In this document: positions 11,979-24,383 of the stretch, piece after piece
How positions within the stretch are numbered: position 1 is the first letter of the stretch
How the letters are laid out: every line of letters begins with the position of its first letter
The notes under the pieces: model-generated
What the model was told of the DNA's origin: nothing
Database searches by the model: none
Seen by the model: the letters and a program-made list of their open reading frames with translations, nothing else
Made by a program: the position numbers and the translations under genes
Origin: an uncultured Spiribacter sp.
GTDB taxonomy: Bacteria; Pseudomonadota; Gammaproteobacteria; Nitrococcales; Nitrococcaceae
DNA: 64,000 bases
NCBI GenBank assembly: GCA_937884605.1
Contig: CALGDM010000006.1
Location: 62,001-126,000 of the forward strand
Direction: 5' to 3'

Positions 11979-14249
11979 ATGCTGAGCAAAGAGCTGGAAT
12001 TCACGTTGAACCTCGCCTTCAAGGAAGCGCGTGACAAGCGTCATGAGTTCCTTACCGTGGAGCATCTTCTGCTCGCGCTGACCGACAACCCGGCGGCGCT
12101 CGAGGTGCTGCGTGCCTGCGAGGCCGATCTCGAGAGCCTGCGACAGGATCTCGAGGCGTTCCTCGATGAAACAACGCCCCTGCTGCCGGCCAATGACAAT
12201 CGCGAAACGCAGCCGACCCTGGGTTTCCAGCGGGTCCTGCAGCGCGCGATCCTGCACGTCCAGTCGTCAGGTAAAAAGGAAGTGAGCGGCGCCAACGTGG
12301 TTGTCGCGATCTTCAGCGAGCAGGAATCGCAGGCGGTGTACTTCCTGCACAAGCAGAACATTTCGCGGCTGGATGCAGTGAATTTCCTGTCCCACGGGAT
12401 CTCGAAAAACGGCAGCGAGGAAGGCGGTGACGAGTCCGAGCCGTCCCGTGAGGAGAGCGAGGCGACCGAGGATGGCGAAAGCAGCAATCCGCTCGAGAGC
12501 TTTGCCACCAACCTCAACACCCGGGCGCGGCAGGGCAAGACCGATCCGCTGATCGGCCGCAAGTTCGAGGTGGAGCGCACGATTCAGATCCTGTGCCGGC
12601 GGCGCAAGAACAATCCGCTGTATGTTGGCGAGGCCGGTGTGGGCAAGACCGCGATTGCCGAAGGGCTGGCCAAGCTGATCGAGGACGGCGAAGTCCCCGA
12701 GGTGCTCGCCGATGCGACGATCTACTCGCTCGATATGGGGGCGCTGGTGGCCGGCACCAAGTATCGCGGCGACTTTGAAAAGCGCCTCAAGGGTCTGCTG
12801 GCGCAGCTCAAAAAGCAGAAGCACGCGATACTCTTCATCGACGAGATCCATACCATCATCGGCGCCGGATCGGCCTCGGGCGGTGTGATGGATGCGTCCA
12901 ATCTGCTCAAGCCCATGCTGGCGAGTGGCGAGCTCAAGTGCATCGGCTCGACCACCTATCAGGAATTCCGGGGGGTCTTTGAAAAGGATCGGGCGCTGGC
13001 CCGGCGATTCCAGAAGATCGATGTGGCCGAGCCCACGGTGGATGAGACCGTCCAGATCCTTCGCGGGCTCAAGGACCGGTTCGAAAAGCACCACGGTGTG
13101 CGCTTCACGAATCCGGCGCTCGAGTCGGCAGCAGAGCTGGCGGCGAAGTACATCAGCGACCGGTTCCTGCCGGACAAGGCCATCGACGTGATCGACGAGG
13201 CAGGTGCCAACCTGCGGCTGCTGCCGCCGTCGAAAAAGAAAAAGACGGTCAGCGTCTCGGATGTGGAGACGATCATCGCCAAGATTGCGCGGATCCCTCC
13301 CAAGCGGGTGTCCACATCGGACATGCGTCTGCTCGAGACCATCGAGAAGGATCTCAAACGGACCATCTTCGGCCAGGACGAGGCCATCGACACCCTGGGC
13401 ACGACCATCAAGATGTCACGGGCGGGGCTGCGCGACACCGGCAAGCCGGTGGGCAGTTTCCTGTTTGCCGGCCCCACGGGCGTCGGCAAGACCGAGGTCA
13501 CCCGGCAGCTGGCCGAGACCATGGGGATCAACCTGATCCGCTTCGACATGTCCGAGTACATGGAGCGGCACACGGTGTCGCGCCTGATCGGGGCGCCGCC
13601 CGGTTATGTCGGCTTTGATCAGGGTGGTCTGCTCACCGAAGAAGTGCTCAAGCATCCGCACTCGGTGGTGCTGCTCGACGAGATCGAAAAGGCCCATCCG
13701 GATGTGTTCAACCTGCTGTTGCAGGTGATGGATCACGGCTCGTTGACCGACAACAATGGCCGCCATGCGGATTTCCGCAACGTGATTCTGGTGATGACCA
13801 CCAATGCCGGTGCCGAGGAGCAGAGCCGCCGCACAATCGGCTTTACGCCGCAGGATCAGAGCAGTGACGCCATCGAGGTGATCCGCAAGCAGTTCACGCC
13901 TGAGTTCCGTAACCGGCTGGATGCCATCATCCAGTTCAACGGGCTGGCGCCGGAGGTGATTCAGCGGGTGGCGGACAAGTTCATCCGCGACCTGCGCCAT
14001 CAGCTGGCCCAGAAGCGGGTCACGCTGGACGTCAGCGATCCCGCCCGCAACTGGCTGGCGGAGCAGGGCTATGATCCCAAGATGGGCGCGCGGCCGATGG
14101 CCCGCCTCATTCAGGACAAGCTGAAGCGAGCCCTGGCGGACGAGCTGTTATTCGGCAAGCTGACAAATGGTGGGCATGTCCGGGTCGATCTGGATGAGAC
14201 CGGCGAGTCGCTCGCGTTTCAGATCGACACGCCCGAGCCGGTCGAGTAG
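11979..14249 (+). CDS. clpA: ATP-dependent Clp protease ATP-binding subunit ClpA
   Basis: Hsp100 unfoldase that feeds substrates to ClpP. The 756 residues are the ClpA length. In order: the N-domain that docks ClpS ([20 protein letters not shown]), an acidic linker near residues 145-170, AAA module 1 with Walker [10 protein letters not shown] at about 214-222 and [14 protein letters not shown], then AAA module 2 with GPTGVGKTE at about 498-506 and [16 protein letters not shown]. The arginine-finger region is [11 protein letters not shown]. No clpP is in the window. The stop lies six bases from the convergent infA stop. Confidence 0.97.
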   Translation: MLSKELEFTLNLAFKEARDKRHEFLTVEHLLLALTDNPAALEVLRACEADLESLRQDLEAFLDETTPLLPANDNRETQPTLGFQRVLQRAILHVQSSGKKEVSGANVVVAIFSEQESQAVYFLHKQNISRLDAVNFLSHGISKNGSEEGGDESEPSREESEATEDGESSNPLESFATNLNTRARQGKTDPLIGRKFEVERTIQILCRRRKNNPLYVGEAGVGKTAIAEGLAKLIEDGEVPEVLADATIYSLDMGALVAGTKYRGDFEKRLKGLLAQLKKQKHAILFIDEIHTIIGAGSASGGVMDASNLLKPMLASGELKCIGSTTYQEFRGVFEKDRALARRFQKIDVAEPTVDETVQILRGLKDRFEKHHGVRFTNPALESAAELAAKYISDRFLPDKAIDVIDEAGANLRLLPPSKKKKTVSVSDVETIIAKIARIPPKRVSTSDMRLLETIEKDLKRTIFGQDEAIDTLGTTIKMSRAGLRDTGKPVGSFLFAGPTGVGKTEVTRQLAETMGINLIRFDMSEYMERHTVSRLIGAPPGYVGFDQGGLLTEEVLKHPHSVVLLDEIEKAHPDVFNLLLQVMDHGSLTDNNGRHADFRNVILVMTTNAGAEEQSRRTIGFTPQDQSSDAIEVIRKQFTPEFRNRLDAIIQFNGLAPEVIQRVADKFIRDLRHQLAQKRVTLDVSDPARNWLAEQGYDPKMGARPMARLIQDKLKRALADELLFGKLTNGGHVRVDLDETGESLAFQIDTPEPVE

Positions 14250-14255
14250 GCCGGC

Positions 14256-14474
14256 TCAGCGGGCCCGAAAGACGATGCGCCCCTTGTTGAGGTCATAGGG
14301 GGTCAGTTCGACGGTCACCTTGTCGCCGCGCAGAATCCGGATGTAGTGCTTGCGCATCTTTCCGGAGATATGGGCGGTGACAACGTGGCCGTTCTCGAGC
14401 TCGACACGAAACATGGTGTTGGGCATCACCTCGGTGATGGTGCCCTGCATGCGGATGTTCTCTTCCTTCGCCAT
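14256..14474 (-). CDS. infA: Translation initiation factor IF-1
   Basis: IF-1 binds the ribosomal A site during initiation. The 72-residue OB-fold protein is canonical: [19 protein letters not shown], then [20 protein letters not shown], and it ends [13 protein letters not shown]. It is the last gene of the minus-strand chain COG3146-aat-bpt-infA and lies 72 bases after bpt. Confidence 0.97.
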   Translation of the reverse strand: MAKEENIRMQGTITEVMPNTMFRVELENGHVVTAHISGKMRKHYIRILRGDKVTVELTPYDLNKGRIVFRAR

Positions 14475-14546
14475 TCAGCCTTTACTCTTGCTGATAAAAC
14501 GCCTGATTCTACCCGAGGCGCTGTCGTTCACCAATCGCCGCCGCCC

Positions 14547-15272
14547 TCAGCCTTCAGCGATCCAGCCCCCGGGTGACAGCCGCTCGTGGGGATGGAAGCC
14601 GGTTTTGTAGTCCATTCCCGGGCATCCGGCAATCCAGTAGCCCAGGTACAGCCAGTCGCGCCGGCGGCGCCGGGCTTGCTCGATCTGCAGCAGGATCGCC
14701 AGCGTACCCAGACCGCGATGAGTGGCCTCGGGCTCGTAGAAGGTGTAGACCGCCGAATAAGCCGCGCCGGTATCGTCGGTGACGGCCACTCCAAGTAATT
14801 GGTCGTTGCCGGTCTGGCGCATCTCCAGAAACTTCGTGGGGCACCATTCCGAGGTCAGGTACTGCCAATACAGGTCGGGATCGGCCTCATCCATGCCGCC
14901 GCCGGGATGACGGGCCGAGACATAGCGGCTGTAGAGTGCGAAGTGCTCGGCCGAATAGCGAAAGCCGACGTCACGCAGATAGACATCCGCATTATCACGC
15001 CGACAACGGCGGTGCCGGCGTCGCGGCTGGAAACGCGCCACGGGTATGCGAATGCTCTGACACAGCTGGCAGCCGGGGCAGGCATTGCGATAGAGGTGCT
15101 CACCGCCGCGCCGAAACCCCTGCTCGAGCAGGGCGTCGTAGAGCTCGGCGGTGGGGGTCAGTCGTGGATCGACAAAGTCGAACTGTGACGGCCGGTCGTG
15201 GAGGTAGGGGCAGGGCCGATAGCCCGTGCCGAACAGGCGGATCGATTGCGTCGGTGCTGCAGAGTCGGTCAT
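14547..15272 (-). CDS. bpt: Aspartate/glutamate leucyltransferase Bpt
   Basis: Transfers leucine from Leu-tRNA to N-terminal Asp or Glu, turning them into ClpS-readable degrons. This is the bacterial ATE1-like branch of the N-degron pathway. The 241 residues carry the N-terminal cysteine cluster NACPGCQLCQSIRIPV and the GNAT-like C-terminal half with YYLxS-like and GYWIAGCPGMDYKTGF blocks; the latter is diagnostic of the ATE C-terminal domain. The start ATG at 15272 overlaps the aat stop as ATGA; further upstream in-frame sequence is antisense to aat and not used. Having both aat and bpt means this cell can convert basic as well as acidic secondary destabilising residues. Confidence 0.93.
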   Translation of the reverse strand: MTDSAAPTQSIRLFGTGYRPCPYLHDRPSQFDFVDPRLTPTAELYDALLEQGFRRGGEHLYRNACPGCQLCQSIRIPVARFQPRRRHRRCRRDNADVYLRDVGFRYSAEHFALYSRYVSARHPGGGMDEADPDLYWQYLTSEWCPTKFLEMRQTGNDQLLGVAVTDDTGAAYSAVYTFYEPEATHRGLGTLAILLQIEQARRRRRDWLYLGYWIAGCPGMDYKTGFHPHERLSPGGWIAEG

Positions 15273-16018
15273 CGCCCCCGCCAATGACGCGTGACGTCGT
15301 CGCGCTCGATGGACAGCGTCCAGGGGCCCGGCTGCGTGGCGCTGCGCTGACTGGCGGCCAGTTGCAGCAGAAACCGGCGCCGCGGAACCGTCTCGGCCCC
15401 CAGGCTCAGGAGGTGGTCGGTGGGCATCTGGCAGTCGAGGAAATCGAATTGCCAGGTATCCAGCTGGCAAAGCAGCCAGGCCAGTGCGATCTTGCTGCCG
15501 TTGGTGGCGTGGCTGAACATTGACTCGCCAAAGAAGGCGCGACCGGTGGACACCCCATAGAGGCCACCGATGAGGCGATCGTCGCGCCAGACCTCGATGG
15601 AGTGGGCCAGCCCGCGCCCATGGAGCTCGCAATACGCATCCGCCATTTCCGGCGTTATCCATGTGCCCGGCTGGTCAAGCCGCGGCGCGGCGCAGGCGGC
15701 CACTACCGCCTCAAAGGCGGTATCCAGTGAGACACGATAGTCGCTGCGGCGCAGTTGACGCTGCAGGGACCGGCTGACGTGAAAACGCGACGGTACGATG
15801 ATCGCCCGCGGGTCGGGGCTCCACCACAGGATGGGCTCACCCGGTGAATACCAGGGGAAAATCCCGCTGCGATAGGCCGACTCCAGGCGTTGCGGCGATA
15901 GCGATGCACCGATCGCCAGCAGCCCTTCCGGTTCGGCCATGGCGCTGTCCGGGTCGGGCAGGGGCGTGGTCTCGTCATCCGGCGCAAGCCAGGGGATGGG
16001 CAGCCTCGGCTCAGTCAC
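15269..16018 (-). CDS. aat: Leucyl/phenylalanyl-tRNA--protein transferase
   Basis: Adds Leu or Phe from aminoacyl-tRNA to proteins with N-terminal Lys or Arg, marking them for ClpS-ClpAP. The 249-residue product shows the family signatures GIFPWYSPGEPILWWSPDPR, GTWITPEMADAYCELHGRG, HSIEVWRDDRLIGGLYGVS and GRAFFGESMFSHATNGSKIA. The start is GTG at 16018, overlapping the end of the upstream acyltransferase gene by 8 bases. Its own stop overlaps the bpt start as ATGA, so all three should be translationally coupled. Confidence 0.96.
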   Translation of the reverse strand: MTEPRLPIPWLAPDDETTPLPDPDSAMAEPEGLLAIGASLSPQRLESAYRSGIFPWYSPGEPILWWSPDPRAIIVPSRFHVSRSLQRQLRRSDYRVSLDTAFEAVVAACAAPRLDQPGTWITPEMADAYCELHGRGLAHSIEVWRDDRLIGGLYGVSTGRAFFGESMFSHATNGSKIALAWLLCQLDTWQFDFLDCQMPTDHLLSLGAETVPRRRFLLQLAASQRSATQPGPWTLSIERDDVTRHWRGR

Positions 16019-17168
16019 GCGGCAGGTTTTCCAGCACGTCGGCGCGGTACGGGCCTTCGGCGGTCAGGGTGTCGGCGTATTCGGCAACTGCCGGTCGCTC
16101 GCGGGCAAGAAAGTCGTCCACGGCCGCCTGAAACCGGGCGTCGCGCAGATGATGCGCGGAATGGGTCAGCACCGGCAGAAATCCCCGGGCCACCTTGTGC
16201 TCACCCTGGGCGCCGGGCTCGAACCGGTCCATGCCTTCACGAATGCAGTAATCGATGCCCTGGTAGTAGCAGGCCTCGAAGTGCAGGTCGTCATAGTCCG
16301 CGGCAGCTCCCCAGTAACGCCCGTAGAGCGTGTCGTTGCTGCGCAGGCAGATGGCGGCGGCCACAGGCTCATCTCCGGCCTCGGCCACGAAGGCCACCAG
16401 CCGGTCACCCAGCCGATCGCCCAGCTCGATAAAGCAGTCGCGGGTAATGACCGGTCGGTTGCCGTGGGCATGGAAGGTGTCGACGTAAAAGCCGTGCAGA
16501 GCGGTCCAGAGCTCGGGAGTCATCTCGTCGCCATGCAGCGTGCGCAGGCTCAGGCCCTGTTCGTCGACGCGTCGGCGCTCGCGGCGGATGTTCTTGCGCT
16601 TTTTGGCATTCAGGCCGCCGAGAAAGTCCTCGAAGTCGTCATAGCCAGCATTGCGCCAGTGGTACTGACAGCCATCCCGGCGCGAATAGCCCGTCGCCTC
16701 CAGCTCGGCCATGTCCTCGTCGCCGGCGAACAGCCAGTGGACGGAGCTGATCTCAAGGGCATCGGCGATCTGCCGGGCCCCATCGGCGAGCGCACGGCGC
16801 GCGCCCTGGGTCGGATAGTCGGCATGGATCAGCATGCGCGGCCCGTTCACCGGGCTGTAGGGCACCGCGATGATCAGCTTGGGGTAGTAGTCGAGGCCAT
16901 TGCGCTCATAGGCATGCGCCCAGGCGAAGTCGAAGACGAATTCGCCCCATGAATTGCCTTTGAGATAGGCCGGCGCAGCGGCGACCAGCGTGTCGCCGTC
17001 CTCGAGGACAAGATGATAGGGAATCCAGCCATTGTCCGGCGACACCGCGCCGTGGCGCTCCAGGGCCGCAAGAAATTCGTGCCGCAGGAACGGATTGTCG
17101 GCGCCGATCAGCGCATTCCAGCGCGCCGCCGCGATTTCGTTGATGGCCGATAGAGCTCTGATTTGCAT
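16011..17168 (-). CDS. COG3146-type peptidogalycan/GNAT-like acyltransferase
   Basis: The 385-residue cytoplasmic protein belongs to the COG3146 (DUF482) family of GNAT-superfamily proteins, often labelled predicted N-acyltransferase; the substrate is unknown. Visible features are [13 protein letters not shown] near the start, [60 protein letters not shown], and [15 protein letters not shown] with [17 protein letters not shown], the strongest family block. The start ATG at 17168 is the first that leaves a family-like N-terminus; the frame stays open to 18077, but that part is antisense to ftsK. It heads the aat-bpt-infA chain. In pseudomonads, as I recall, a thioredoxin reductase gene occupies this position. 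Confidence 0.8.
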   Translation of the reverse strand: MQIRALSAINEIAAARWNALIGADNPFLRHEFLAALERHGAVSPDNGWIPYHLVLEDGDTLVAAAPAYLKGNSWGEFVFDFAWAHAYERNGLDYYPKLIIAVPYSPVNGPRMLIHADYPTQGARRALADGARQIADALEISSVHWLFAGDEDMAELEATGYSRRDGCQYHWRNAGYDDFEDFLGGLNAKKRKNIRRERRRVDEQGLSLRTLHGDEMTPELWTALHGFYVDTFHAHGNRPVITRDCFIELGDRLGDRLVAFVAEAGDEPVAAAICLRSNDTLYGRYWGAAADYDDLHFEACYYQGIDYCIREGMDRFEPGAQGEHKVARGFLPVLTHSAHHLRDARFQAAVDDFLARERPAVAEYADTLTAEGPYRADVLENLPRD

Positions 17169-17239
17169 GTCTGGACAGACCACGGCAGACCCCCGGAAGT
17201 GCCTGCTACCACCCGCTGCGAAAGGTCGACCGCCTACTG

Positions 17240-17252
17240 TACACTCAACCTC
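17240..17252 (+). promoter_or_regulatory. -10 element directly before ftsK (leaderless candidate)
   Basis: TACACT at 17240-17245 ends 7 bases before the ftsK ATG, and the intervening CAACCTC has no ribosome-binding sequence. The same hexamer is the -10 of the Val and Ala tRNA promoters in this window. The -35 is poor. Confidence 0.4.
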
Positions 17253-19628
17253 ATGGCAGGCAAGACAACCGCACGGCGACTGACCGCGCCCGGCAGTCAG
17301 CACATCAGTCGGGTCCTCCGCGAGGCGGCCCTGCTGTTGCTGATGGCGGTGGCCGGCTTTTTGATGCTTGCGCTGCTGACCTACACACCGGCCGACCCGG
17401 GCTGGAGCCAGTCCGGTCCCACTCGCGGCGTCGGCAACGCCGGCGGAGTGGTGGGCGCTTACTGGGCCGATCTCAGTCTCTATCTGTTTGGTTATCTGGC
17501 CTACCTGTTCCCTGTGCTGATCGGCCTTCTGGCCACGCTCGTCTATCGCTGGCAGCGGCGTGACGGGGCCGTGCACTGGGGCATTATCGGGGTGCGGTTG
17601 ATCGGCTTTGTGATCACGCTGCTGGCCGGGGCGGCCGTGGCGCGGCTGCACATCCAGCCGGTGGCCGGCACCGTGCCCCTCAGCTCGGGGGGTGTACTGG
17701 GCAATCTTGTGGGCGACTGGGGGCGCGAGGCCTTCAGCTTTATCGGCGCCACGCTGCTGGCGCTGGCGGTGTTTCTGGCTGGAGTGACGCTGTTTACCGG
17801 GCTGTCGTGGATTTCGCTCATGGACCGGCTTGGGCAGCTGGTGCTGGCCCAGGGCAAATACCTGCTGACCCTGCAGGGGTATCTGCAGGGCGGGATCAAT
17901 GCGCTGCGGTCGGCCGGCTCCCGGCAGGCCGCCCGATATGCCGAGCGCCGCCGCCAGCGCCAGCGCCAGAAGCCCGCCATTGCGGCACCGGCCCCTGCGC
18001 CATCGGCGCCCGCCGCGCCGGCACCCAAGCCTGCGCCCGCCCGGGCGACGACCAGCAATCGGGCTGAACAGCGTCAACTGTTCGAGACACCGCCGCCCAA
18101 TGGTGGACAGCCGCCGGTGTCACTGCTCGATTCGCCCCAGGCCGAGCAGCCCGGTTACAGCCACGAGGCGCTCGAGTCCATGTCCCGATTGGTCGAGACC
18201 AAGCTGGGCGATTTCGGCGTCGAGGTGGAGGTGGTCGCGGTTCAGCCCGGTCCGGTGATCACCCGCTTTGAGCTCAAGCCCGCAGCGGGTGTGAAGGTCA
18301 GTCAGATCAGCAACCTGTCCAAGGATCTGGCCCGCGCGCTGTCGGTGACGGCCGTGCGGGTGGTGGAAGTGATTCCCGGCAAATCGGTGGTGGGCCTCGA
18401 GATCCCCAACGAGCATCGTCAGGTGATCGCGCTGTCCGAGATCATTCGGGCGGATGCCTTCGAGAAGGCGGACTCGCCGCTGACCCTGGCGATCGGTAAG
18501 GATATCGGCGGGTACACGCAAGTGGTGGATCTGGCCAAGATGCCGCATCTGCTGGTGGCCGGCACCACCGGCTCGGGCAAGTCGGTGGGCATTAACGCCA
18601 TGATCATCAGCATGCTCTATAAAAATGCCCCTGAGCAGGTGCGGATGATCATGATTGACCCGAAAATGCTCGAACTCTCGGTCTATGACGGCATTCCGCA
18701 CCTGCTGGCACCCGTGGTCACGGACATGAAAGAGGCGGCCAATGCGCTGCGCTGGTGTGTCGGCGAGATGGAGCGGCGTTATCGCGTGATGTCGGCGCTG
18801 GGCGTGCGCAATATCGCCGGAGCCAATCGCCGGATCCGCGAGGCGCAGGACCGCGGCGAACCCCTGACCGATCCGCTCTGGAACCTGGCCGGCGATCGGG
18901 TCGAGCCGACGCTGGATGGCGAAGCACCGCAACCGCCGGTGCTCGAGCCGATGCCCTATACCGTGGTGGTGGTCGACGAGTTTGCCGACATGATGATGAT
19001 GGTCGGCAAGAAGGTCGAGGAATTGATCGCGCGCCTTGCGCAGAAGGCCCGTGCCGCCGGCATCCACTTGATTCTTGCCACCCAGCGACCGTCAGTGGAC
19101 GTGATTACCGGATTGATCAAGGCGAATATCCCCACGCGAATGGCCTTCCAGGTGTCCTCGCGGGTCGACTCGCGCACCATTCTCGATCAGATGGGGGCGG
19201 AGTCCCTGCTCGGACATGGCGATATGCTCTACATGGGGCCCAGCAGTCGCGGCCTGCCCGAGCGCGTGCACGGCGCGTTCGTATCGGATGCTGAGGTCCA
19301 CCGCGTAGCGGAGCATCTCAAGCAGAGCGGCTCGCCGGATTACGTTGACGGGATTCTGGATGAGGGCGGCGGCGACGCGGCCGGCGCCGGCGCCTTGCCC
19401 GGCGAGGTGAGCGCGGGTGGCGGCGAGTCGGATCCGCTCTACGATCAGGCGGTGCGAGTCGTCACCGAAACCCGCAAGGCCTCGATCTCGGGCGTTCAGC
19501 GCCGACTCAAGGTGGGCTACAACCGCGCCGCCCGTCTGGTCGAGGAAATGGAGGCGGCCGGTATTGTCGGACCGCTTCAGGCCAATGGCTCGCGCGAAGT
19601 GATCGCGCCACCACCGCCGGGGGATTGA
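17253..19628 (+). CDS. ftsK: DNA translocase FtsK
   Basis: Septal, membrane-anchored hexameric motor that pumps chromosome dimers to dif and activates XerCD recombination. The 791-residue protein has four predicted membrane helices within about residues 30-190. A short Ala/Pro-rich linker at about 235-275 is much shorter than in E. coli. The RecA-like motor has Walker [13 protein letters not shown] at about 437 and Walker [13 protein letters not shown] at about 570, followed by [20 protein letters not shown]. The C-terminal gamma winged helix ([20 protein letters not shown]) reads KOPS. The ATG at 17253 is chosen over upstream in-frame ATG 17163, which adds residues unlike the family. Its partner xerD is at 31868. 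The stop overlaps lolA by one base. Confidence 0.95.
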   Translation: MAGKTTARRLTAPGSQHISRVLREAALLLLMAVAGFLMLALLTYTPADPGWSQSGPTRGVGNAGGVVGAYWADLSLYLFGYLAYLFPVLIGLLATLVYRWQRRDGAVHWGIIGVRLIGFVITLLAGAAVARLHIQPVAGTVPLSSGGVLGNLVGDWGREAFSFIGATLLALAVFLAGVTLFTGLSWISLMDRLGQLVLAQGKYLLTLQGYLQGGINALRSAGSRQAARYAERRRQRQRQKPAIAAPAPAPSAPAAPAPKPAPARATTSNRAEQRQLFETPPPNGGQPPVSLLDSPQAEQPGYSHEALESMSRLVETKLGDFGVEVEVVAVQPGPVITRFELKPAAGVKVSQISNLSKDLARALSVTAVRVVEVIPGKSVVGLEIPNEHRQVIALSEIIRADAFEKADSPLTLAIGKDIGGYTQVVDLAKMPHLLVAGTTGSGKSVGINAMIISMLYKNAPEQVRMIMIDPKMLELSVYDGIPHLLAPVVTDMKEAANALRWCVGEMERRYRVMSALGVRNIAGANRRIREAQDRGEPLTDPLWNLAGDRVEPTLDGEAPQPPVLEPMPYTVVVVDEFADMMMMVGKKVEELIARLAQKARAAGIHLILATQRPSVDVITGLIKANIPTRMAFQVSSRVDSRTILDQMGAESLLGHGDMLYMGPSSRGLPERVHGAFVSDAEVHRVAEHLKQSGSPDYVDGILDEGGGDAAGAGALPGEVSAGGGESDPLYDQAVRVVTETRKASISGVQRRLKVGYNRAARLVEEMEAAGIVGPLQANGSREVIAPPPPGD

Positions 19629-20278
19629 TGCGCCGAAGAATCAACAACGCGATCCGGGCCCGTCTGCTGGCAGGACTGGCCGCCGCGACAATGCTGGCGG
19701 GTACGGCCATGGCCCAGCCGGAGACCCCGGCGTCGCTGGACCGGCTGGCAGCGTACTTCGAGTCGGTGGAAACCCTCGAGGGCGAGTTCCGCCAGACCAC
19801 CCGGGATGAAACCGATACGGTGATTGAACAGGCCGCTGGTTCGTTCGTCATGGCCCGCCCCCAGCGCTTTGTCTGGGACTACGACACCCCCTGGGAGCAA
19901 GTCATCGTGGCCGATGGCGAGAAGCTCTGGGTGCACGACGTTGCCCTCGAGCAGGTGGTGGTCCGGCCGCTGGATGATGCCCTGGGGGTAGGCGCCGCGC
20001 AGCTGCTGAGTGGCGATTTCGCCAATCTGCAGGCCGATTTCGACCTGTCGGTGACCGATGATGGACGCATTCGCATGCAACCCACCGATCCGGCCTGGAA
20101 TTTTCAGCGCGTTCATCTCACCCTCGAGGACGGGGTGCCCGTCACCATCGAGGTGCAGGACGGCATGGGCCAGCGGGTGACCGTTGAACTGATCGGCATC
20201 GAGCGCAATCCGAGCATCGATTTTGAGCGATTCGATTTTGAACCGCCCGAGGGTGTGGATGTGATGCAGGGCGCATGA
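19628..20278 (+). CDS. lolA: Outer-membrane lipoprotein carrier protein LolA
   Basis: Periplasmic chaperone that ferries lipoproteins from LolCDE to LolB. The 216-residue precursor starts with an Arg-rich n-region and hydrophobic stretch ([18 protein letters not shown]), with cleavage expected after residue 29. The mature protein has the LolA pattern [60 protein letters not shown] and [10 protein letters not shown]. Its ATG shares a base with the ftsK stop (TGATG), and its end overlaps the rarA start as ATGA. Confidence 0.94.
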   Translation: MRRRINNAIRARLLAGLAAATMLAGTAMAQPETPASLDRLAAYFESVETLEGEFRQTTRDETDTVIEQAAGSFVMARPQRFVWDYDTPWEQVIVADGEKLWVHDVALEQVVVRPLDDALGVGAAQLLSGDFANLQADFDLSVTDDGRIRMQPTDPAWNFQRVHLTLEDGVPVTIEVQDGMGQRVTVELIGIERNPSIDFERFDFEPPEGVDVMQGA

Positions 20279-21573
20279 TCGACCGGACGCGTCCGCTGGC
20301 GGATCGCATGCGGCCACGCCATCTGGACGAGTTTGTTGGCCAGTCGCATCTGCTGGCACCCGGGCGGCCGCTGGGAGAGGCGCTGGCGGTCGGCCGGCCG
20401 CATTCCATGGTCCTGTGGGGGCCACCGGGTACGGGCAAGACGACGCTGGCGCGCATGGTCGCGGCGGCGGCGGATGCCGAGTTTCTGACCCTGTCGGCGG
20501 TGATGGCGGGGGTCAAGGATATCCGCGAGTCGGCCGCGCGCGGTCGGGCCAACCGCGAGGCCGGTCGTCAGACCCTGCTGTTTGTCGACGAAGTGCATCG
20601 ATTTAATAAGGGGCAGCAGGATGCCTTTCTGCCCTATATCGAGGACGGCACGTTGCTGTTCATCGGTGCGACCACCGAAAACCCCTCTTTCGAGCTGAAC
20701 AACGCACTGCTCTCGCGGGTGCGGGTTTATGTGTTGCGCACCCTCGAGGCGGAAGCGATCGGTCGGCTGGTCGATTCTGCCATGGCGGATGCCGAGCGCG
20801 GTCTGGGGGATGCCCGTCTGCAGCTCGAACCCGCGGCCCGTGAGGCACTGACCCAGCTGGCCGATGGCGACGCCCGCACGGCCCTGAGCCTGCTGGAGGT
20901 GGCGGCGGATCTGGTGGGTGACGACAGGGTCATCGGGGTGGCGCGTATTCGCGAGGCGGCGGCCGGCGGCCGGGCGCGCTTTGACAAGGGCGGGGATGCC
21001 TTCTACGACCTGATCTCGGCACTTCACAAGTCGGTTCGTGGCTCGGCACCTGACGCCGCGTTGTACTGGTATGCGCGGATGCTCGAGGGCGGCTGTGATC
21101 CGTTGTATATCGCCCGTCGGGTGGTGCGTATGGCCTCGGAGGATATCGGCAATGCCGACCCGCGCGCCCTGCAGGTGGGTCTGGATGCGTGGCAGGCGCA
21201 GGAGCGGCTGGGATCACCGGAGGGGGAGCTGGCGATCGCCCACGCCATCACCTACATGGCCTCAGTCCCCAAGAGCAACGCCGTGTACAACGCCTTCAAC
21301 CAGGCCATGGCCGATGCCCGCAGCCACGGCTCGCTCGAGGTGCCAGTGCATCTGCGCAATGCGCCGACCAAGCTGATGAAATCCCTCGGCTACGGGCATG
21401 CCTATCGATATGCCCACGACGAGCCCCATGGCTATGCCGCCGGCGAGCACTATCTGCCCGAGGCATTGTCCGGGCGGCGTTACTACCGGCCCACCGAACG
21501 CGGCCTCGAGCGCCGTATCGCCGACCGACTGGCATGGCTGGCCGCGCTGGATGAGGAGTCGGGGCAACGCTGA
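20275..21573 (+). CDS. rarA: Replication-associated recombination protein A (AAA+ ATPase)
   Basis: RarA/MgsA is a clamp-loader-like AAA+ ATPase acting at stalled replication forks with SSB. The 432 residues carry the N-terminal [20 protein letters not shown] block, Walker [16 protein letters not shown] at about 46-60, Walker [20 protein letters not shown], sensor 1 [20 protein letters not shown], and the tetramerisation region with [20 protein letters not shown]. The start overlaps lolA by four bases. Its place in lolA-rarA-serS matches remembered gammaproteobacterial synteny. Confidence 0.95.
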   Translation: MIDRTRPLADRMRPRHLDEFVGQSHLLAPGRPLGEALAVGRPHSMVLWGPPGTGKTTLARMVAAAADAEFLTLSAVMAGVKDIRESAARGRANREAGRQTLLFVDEVHRFNKGQQDAFLPYIEDGTLLFIGATTENPSFELNNALLSRVRVYVLRTLEAEAIGRLVDSAMADAERGLGDARLQLEPAAREALTQLADGDARTALSLLEVAADLVGDDRVIGVARIREAAAGGRARFDKGGDAFYDLISALHKSVRGSAPDAALYWYARMLEGGCDPLYIARRVVRMASEDIGNADPRALQVGLDAWQAQERLGSPEGELAIAHAITYMASVPKSNAVYNAFNQAMADARSHGSLEVPVHLRNAPTKLMKSLGYGHAYRYAHDEPHGYAAGEHYLPEALSGRRYYRPTERGLERRIADRLAWLAALDEESGQR

Positions 21574-21637
21574 CCGGCTACGATCGTCATCGGGTTTCGC
21601 GTACACTTCGGCGAGCTTTTCGAGCGAGAGTCAGGCG

Positions 21638-22021
21638 ATGGCGTTTGTCGGTGAATACCTGGCGGTGGCCAGTGGCGGGGCGATTGGCGCGGCACTGCGT
21701 TATGGGGCCACCGCCGCCGTCCACGGCCTGTTGCCCCGGGCGTTTCCCTGGGGAACGCTGGCGGTGAACGTGGTGGGCAGCCTCCTGATCGGGGTGGCTT
21801 TTGTCCTGCTCGTGGAGCGGAGCCTGCCCGGCTCGAATCTGCGGCTTTTCTTCAGCGTTGGGTTGCTGGGAGCATTCACCACGTTTTCAACGTTTTCGCT
21901 GGACACAATCACTCTGTACGAAGCCGGCGCCGGTCTGCAGGCGGCGGCCTATGGGCTTGCAAGCGTGACGACCTGCCTGTTGGCAACGCTCACGGGCATT
22001 CTCATCACCCGAAGTTTCTAG
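21638..22021 (+). CDS. crcB: Fluoride efflux channel CrcB/Fluc
   Basis: Small dual-topology membrane protein that exports fluoride. The 127-residue product has four hydrophobic helices and the family motifs GGAIGAALRYG, GTLAVNVVGSLLIG and GLLGAFTTFSTFSLD; the last carries the Phe-box and Na-site residues. The ATG at 21638 gives the usual length; the upstream in-frame part lies over rarA. A TACACT lies at 21602-21607, about 30 bases before the start, without a good -35. I could not recognise a fluoride riboswitch in the 64 bases after rarA. Confidence 0.92.
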   Translation: MAFVGEYLAVASGGAIGAALRYGATAAVHGLLPRAFPWGTLAVNVVGSLLIGVAFVLLVERSLPGSNLRLFFSVGLLGAFTTFSTFSLDTITLYEAGAGLQAAAYGLASVTTCLLATLTGILITRSF

Positions 22022-23702
<1,681 letters not shown>

Positions 23703-23706
<4 letters not shown>

Positions 23707-24383
23707 CGCGGCGACGCCGTGGCCGGCTGCAGAGCGATGCGCCCGTCCGGACCCAGTACCCGACGCTGCAGCCATCCCAGCAACAGCCCGTAGGCAGGCA
23801 GGAACAGCAGCAGTGAGATGCCCAGCTTCATGGCATAGTCGACTGCCGCAATCTCGGGCCAGTGGGCGGCCATGAACGGATCCGCGCTGCGGTAGAAGGC
23901 AATGCCGAAGAACGCCACGGTGTCGGCGAGATTGCCAAACACGGTGGAAACCGCCGGTGCCACCCACCAGCGGGCAGAGCCGCGCAGGCGGTCGAACAGC
24001 TGGATGTCGAGCAGCTGCCCCAGGGCATAGGCGATAAAACTGGCGGCGGCGATCCGCCCGACAAAGCTGTTGAGCGTGAGCAGCGCCTCGCTGCCCTGAA
24101 AACTGCCCTGCTGAAAGAGCACGCCCAGCAGGTAGGACACCAGCAGGGCCGGGCCCATGGCAAAAAATATGATGCGCCGGGCGGCGAATTTACCGAAGGT
24201 CCGTACCGTCAGGTCCGTGGCAAGGAAAATGAAAGGAAACGAGAACGCCCCCCAGGTGCTCTGCACCCCGAGGAGCGTCACCGGTAGCTGCACCAGATAG
24301 TTGCTGGCGGCGATGATGGCGATGTGCGCCCCGGCGAGCACCAGCAGGGCGCGGCGATACTGTTCAGGAGTGACCATTTTCAT
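23703..24383 (-). CDS. yhhQ: YhhQ-family queuosine precursor transporter
   Basis: YhhQ imports 7-deazaguanine precursors (preQ0/preQ1) used to make queuosine in tRNA. The 226-residue membrane protein has about six hydrophobic segments and family blocks LAGAHIAIIAASNYLVQLP, GAFSFPFIFLATDLTVRTFG, and PAVSTVFGNLADTVAFFGIA with DYAMKLGISLLLFLPAYGLL. The ATG at 24383 lies 8 bases after an extended -10, with no Shine-Dalgarno; an ATG two codons later is an alternative. The start codon overlaps the divergent MATE start codon (CATG). No preQ1 riboswitch is possible in such a short leader. Confidence 0.88.

Noticed and set aside
14240-14265. Inverted repeat GAGCCGG/CCGGCTC around the clpA stop as a terminator
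   Set aside because: No T-run follows on either strand and the loop is large; it lies partly in coding sequence.
17169-18077. Open frame extending the COG3146 gene upstream by about 300 residues
   Set aside because: It is antisense to the well-supported ftsK gene and low-complexity (Gln, Arg, His rich); the family-like N-terminus begins at 17168.
21574-21637. Fluoride riboswitch before crcB
   Set aside because: Only 64 bases are available and I could not fold a convincing crcB motif there.
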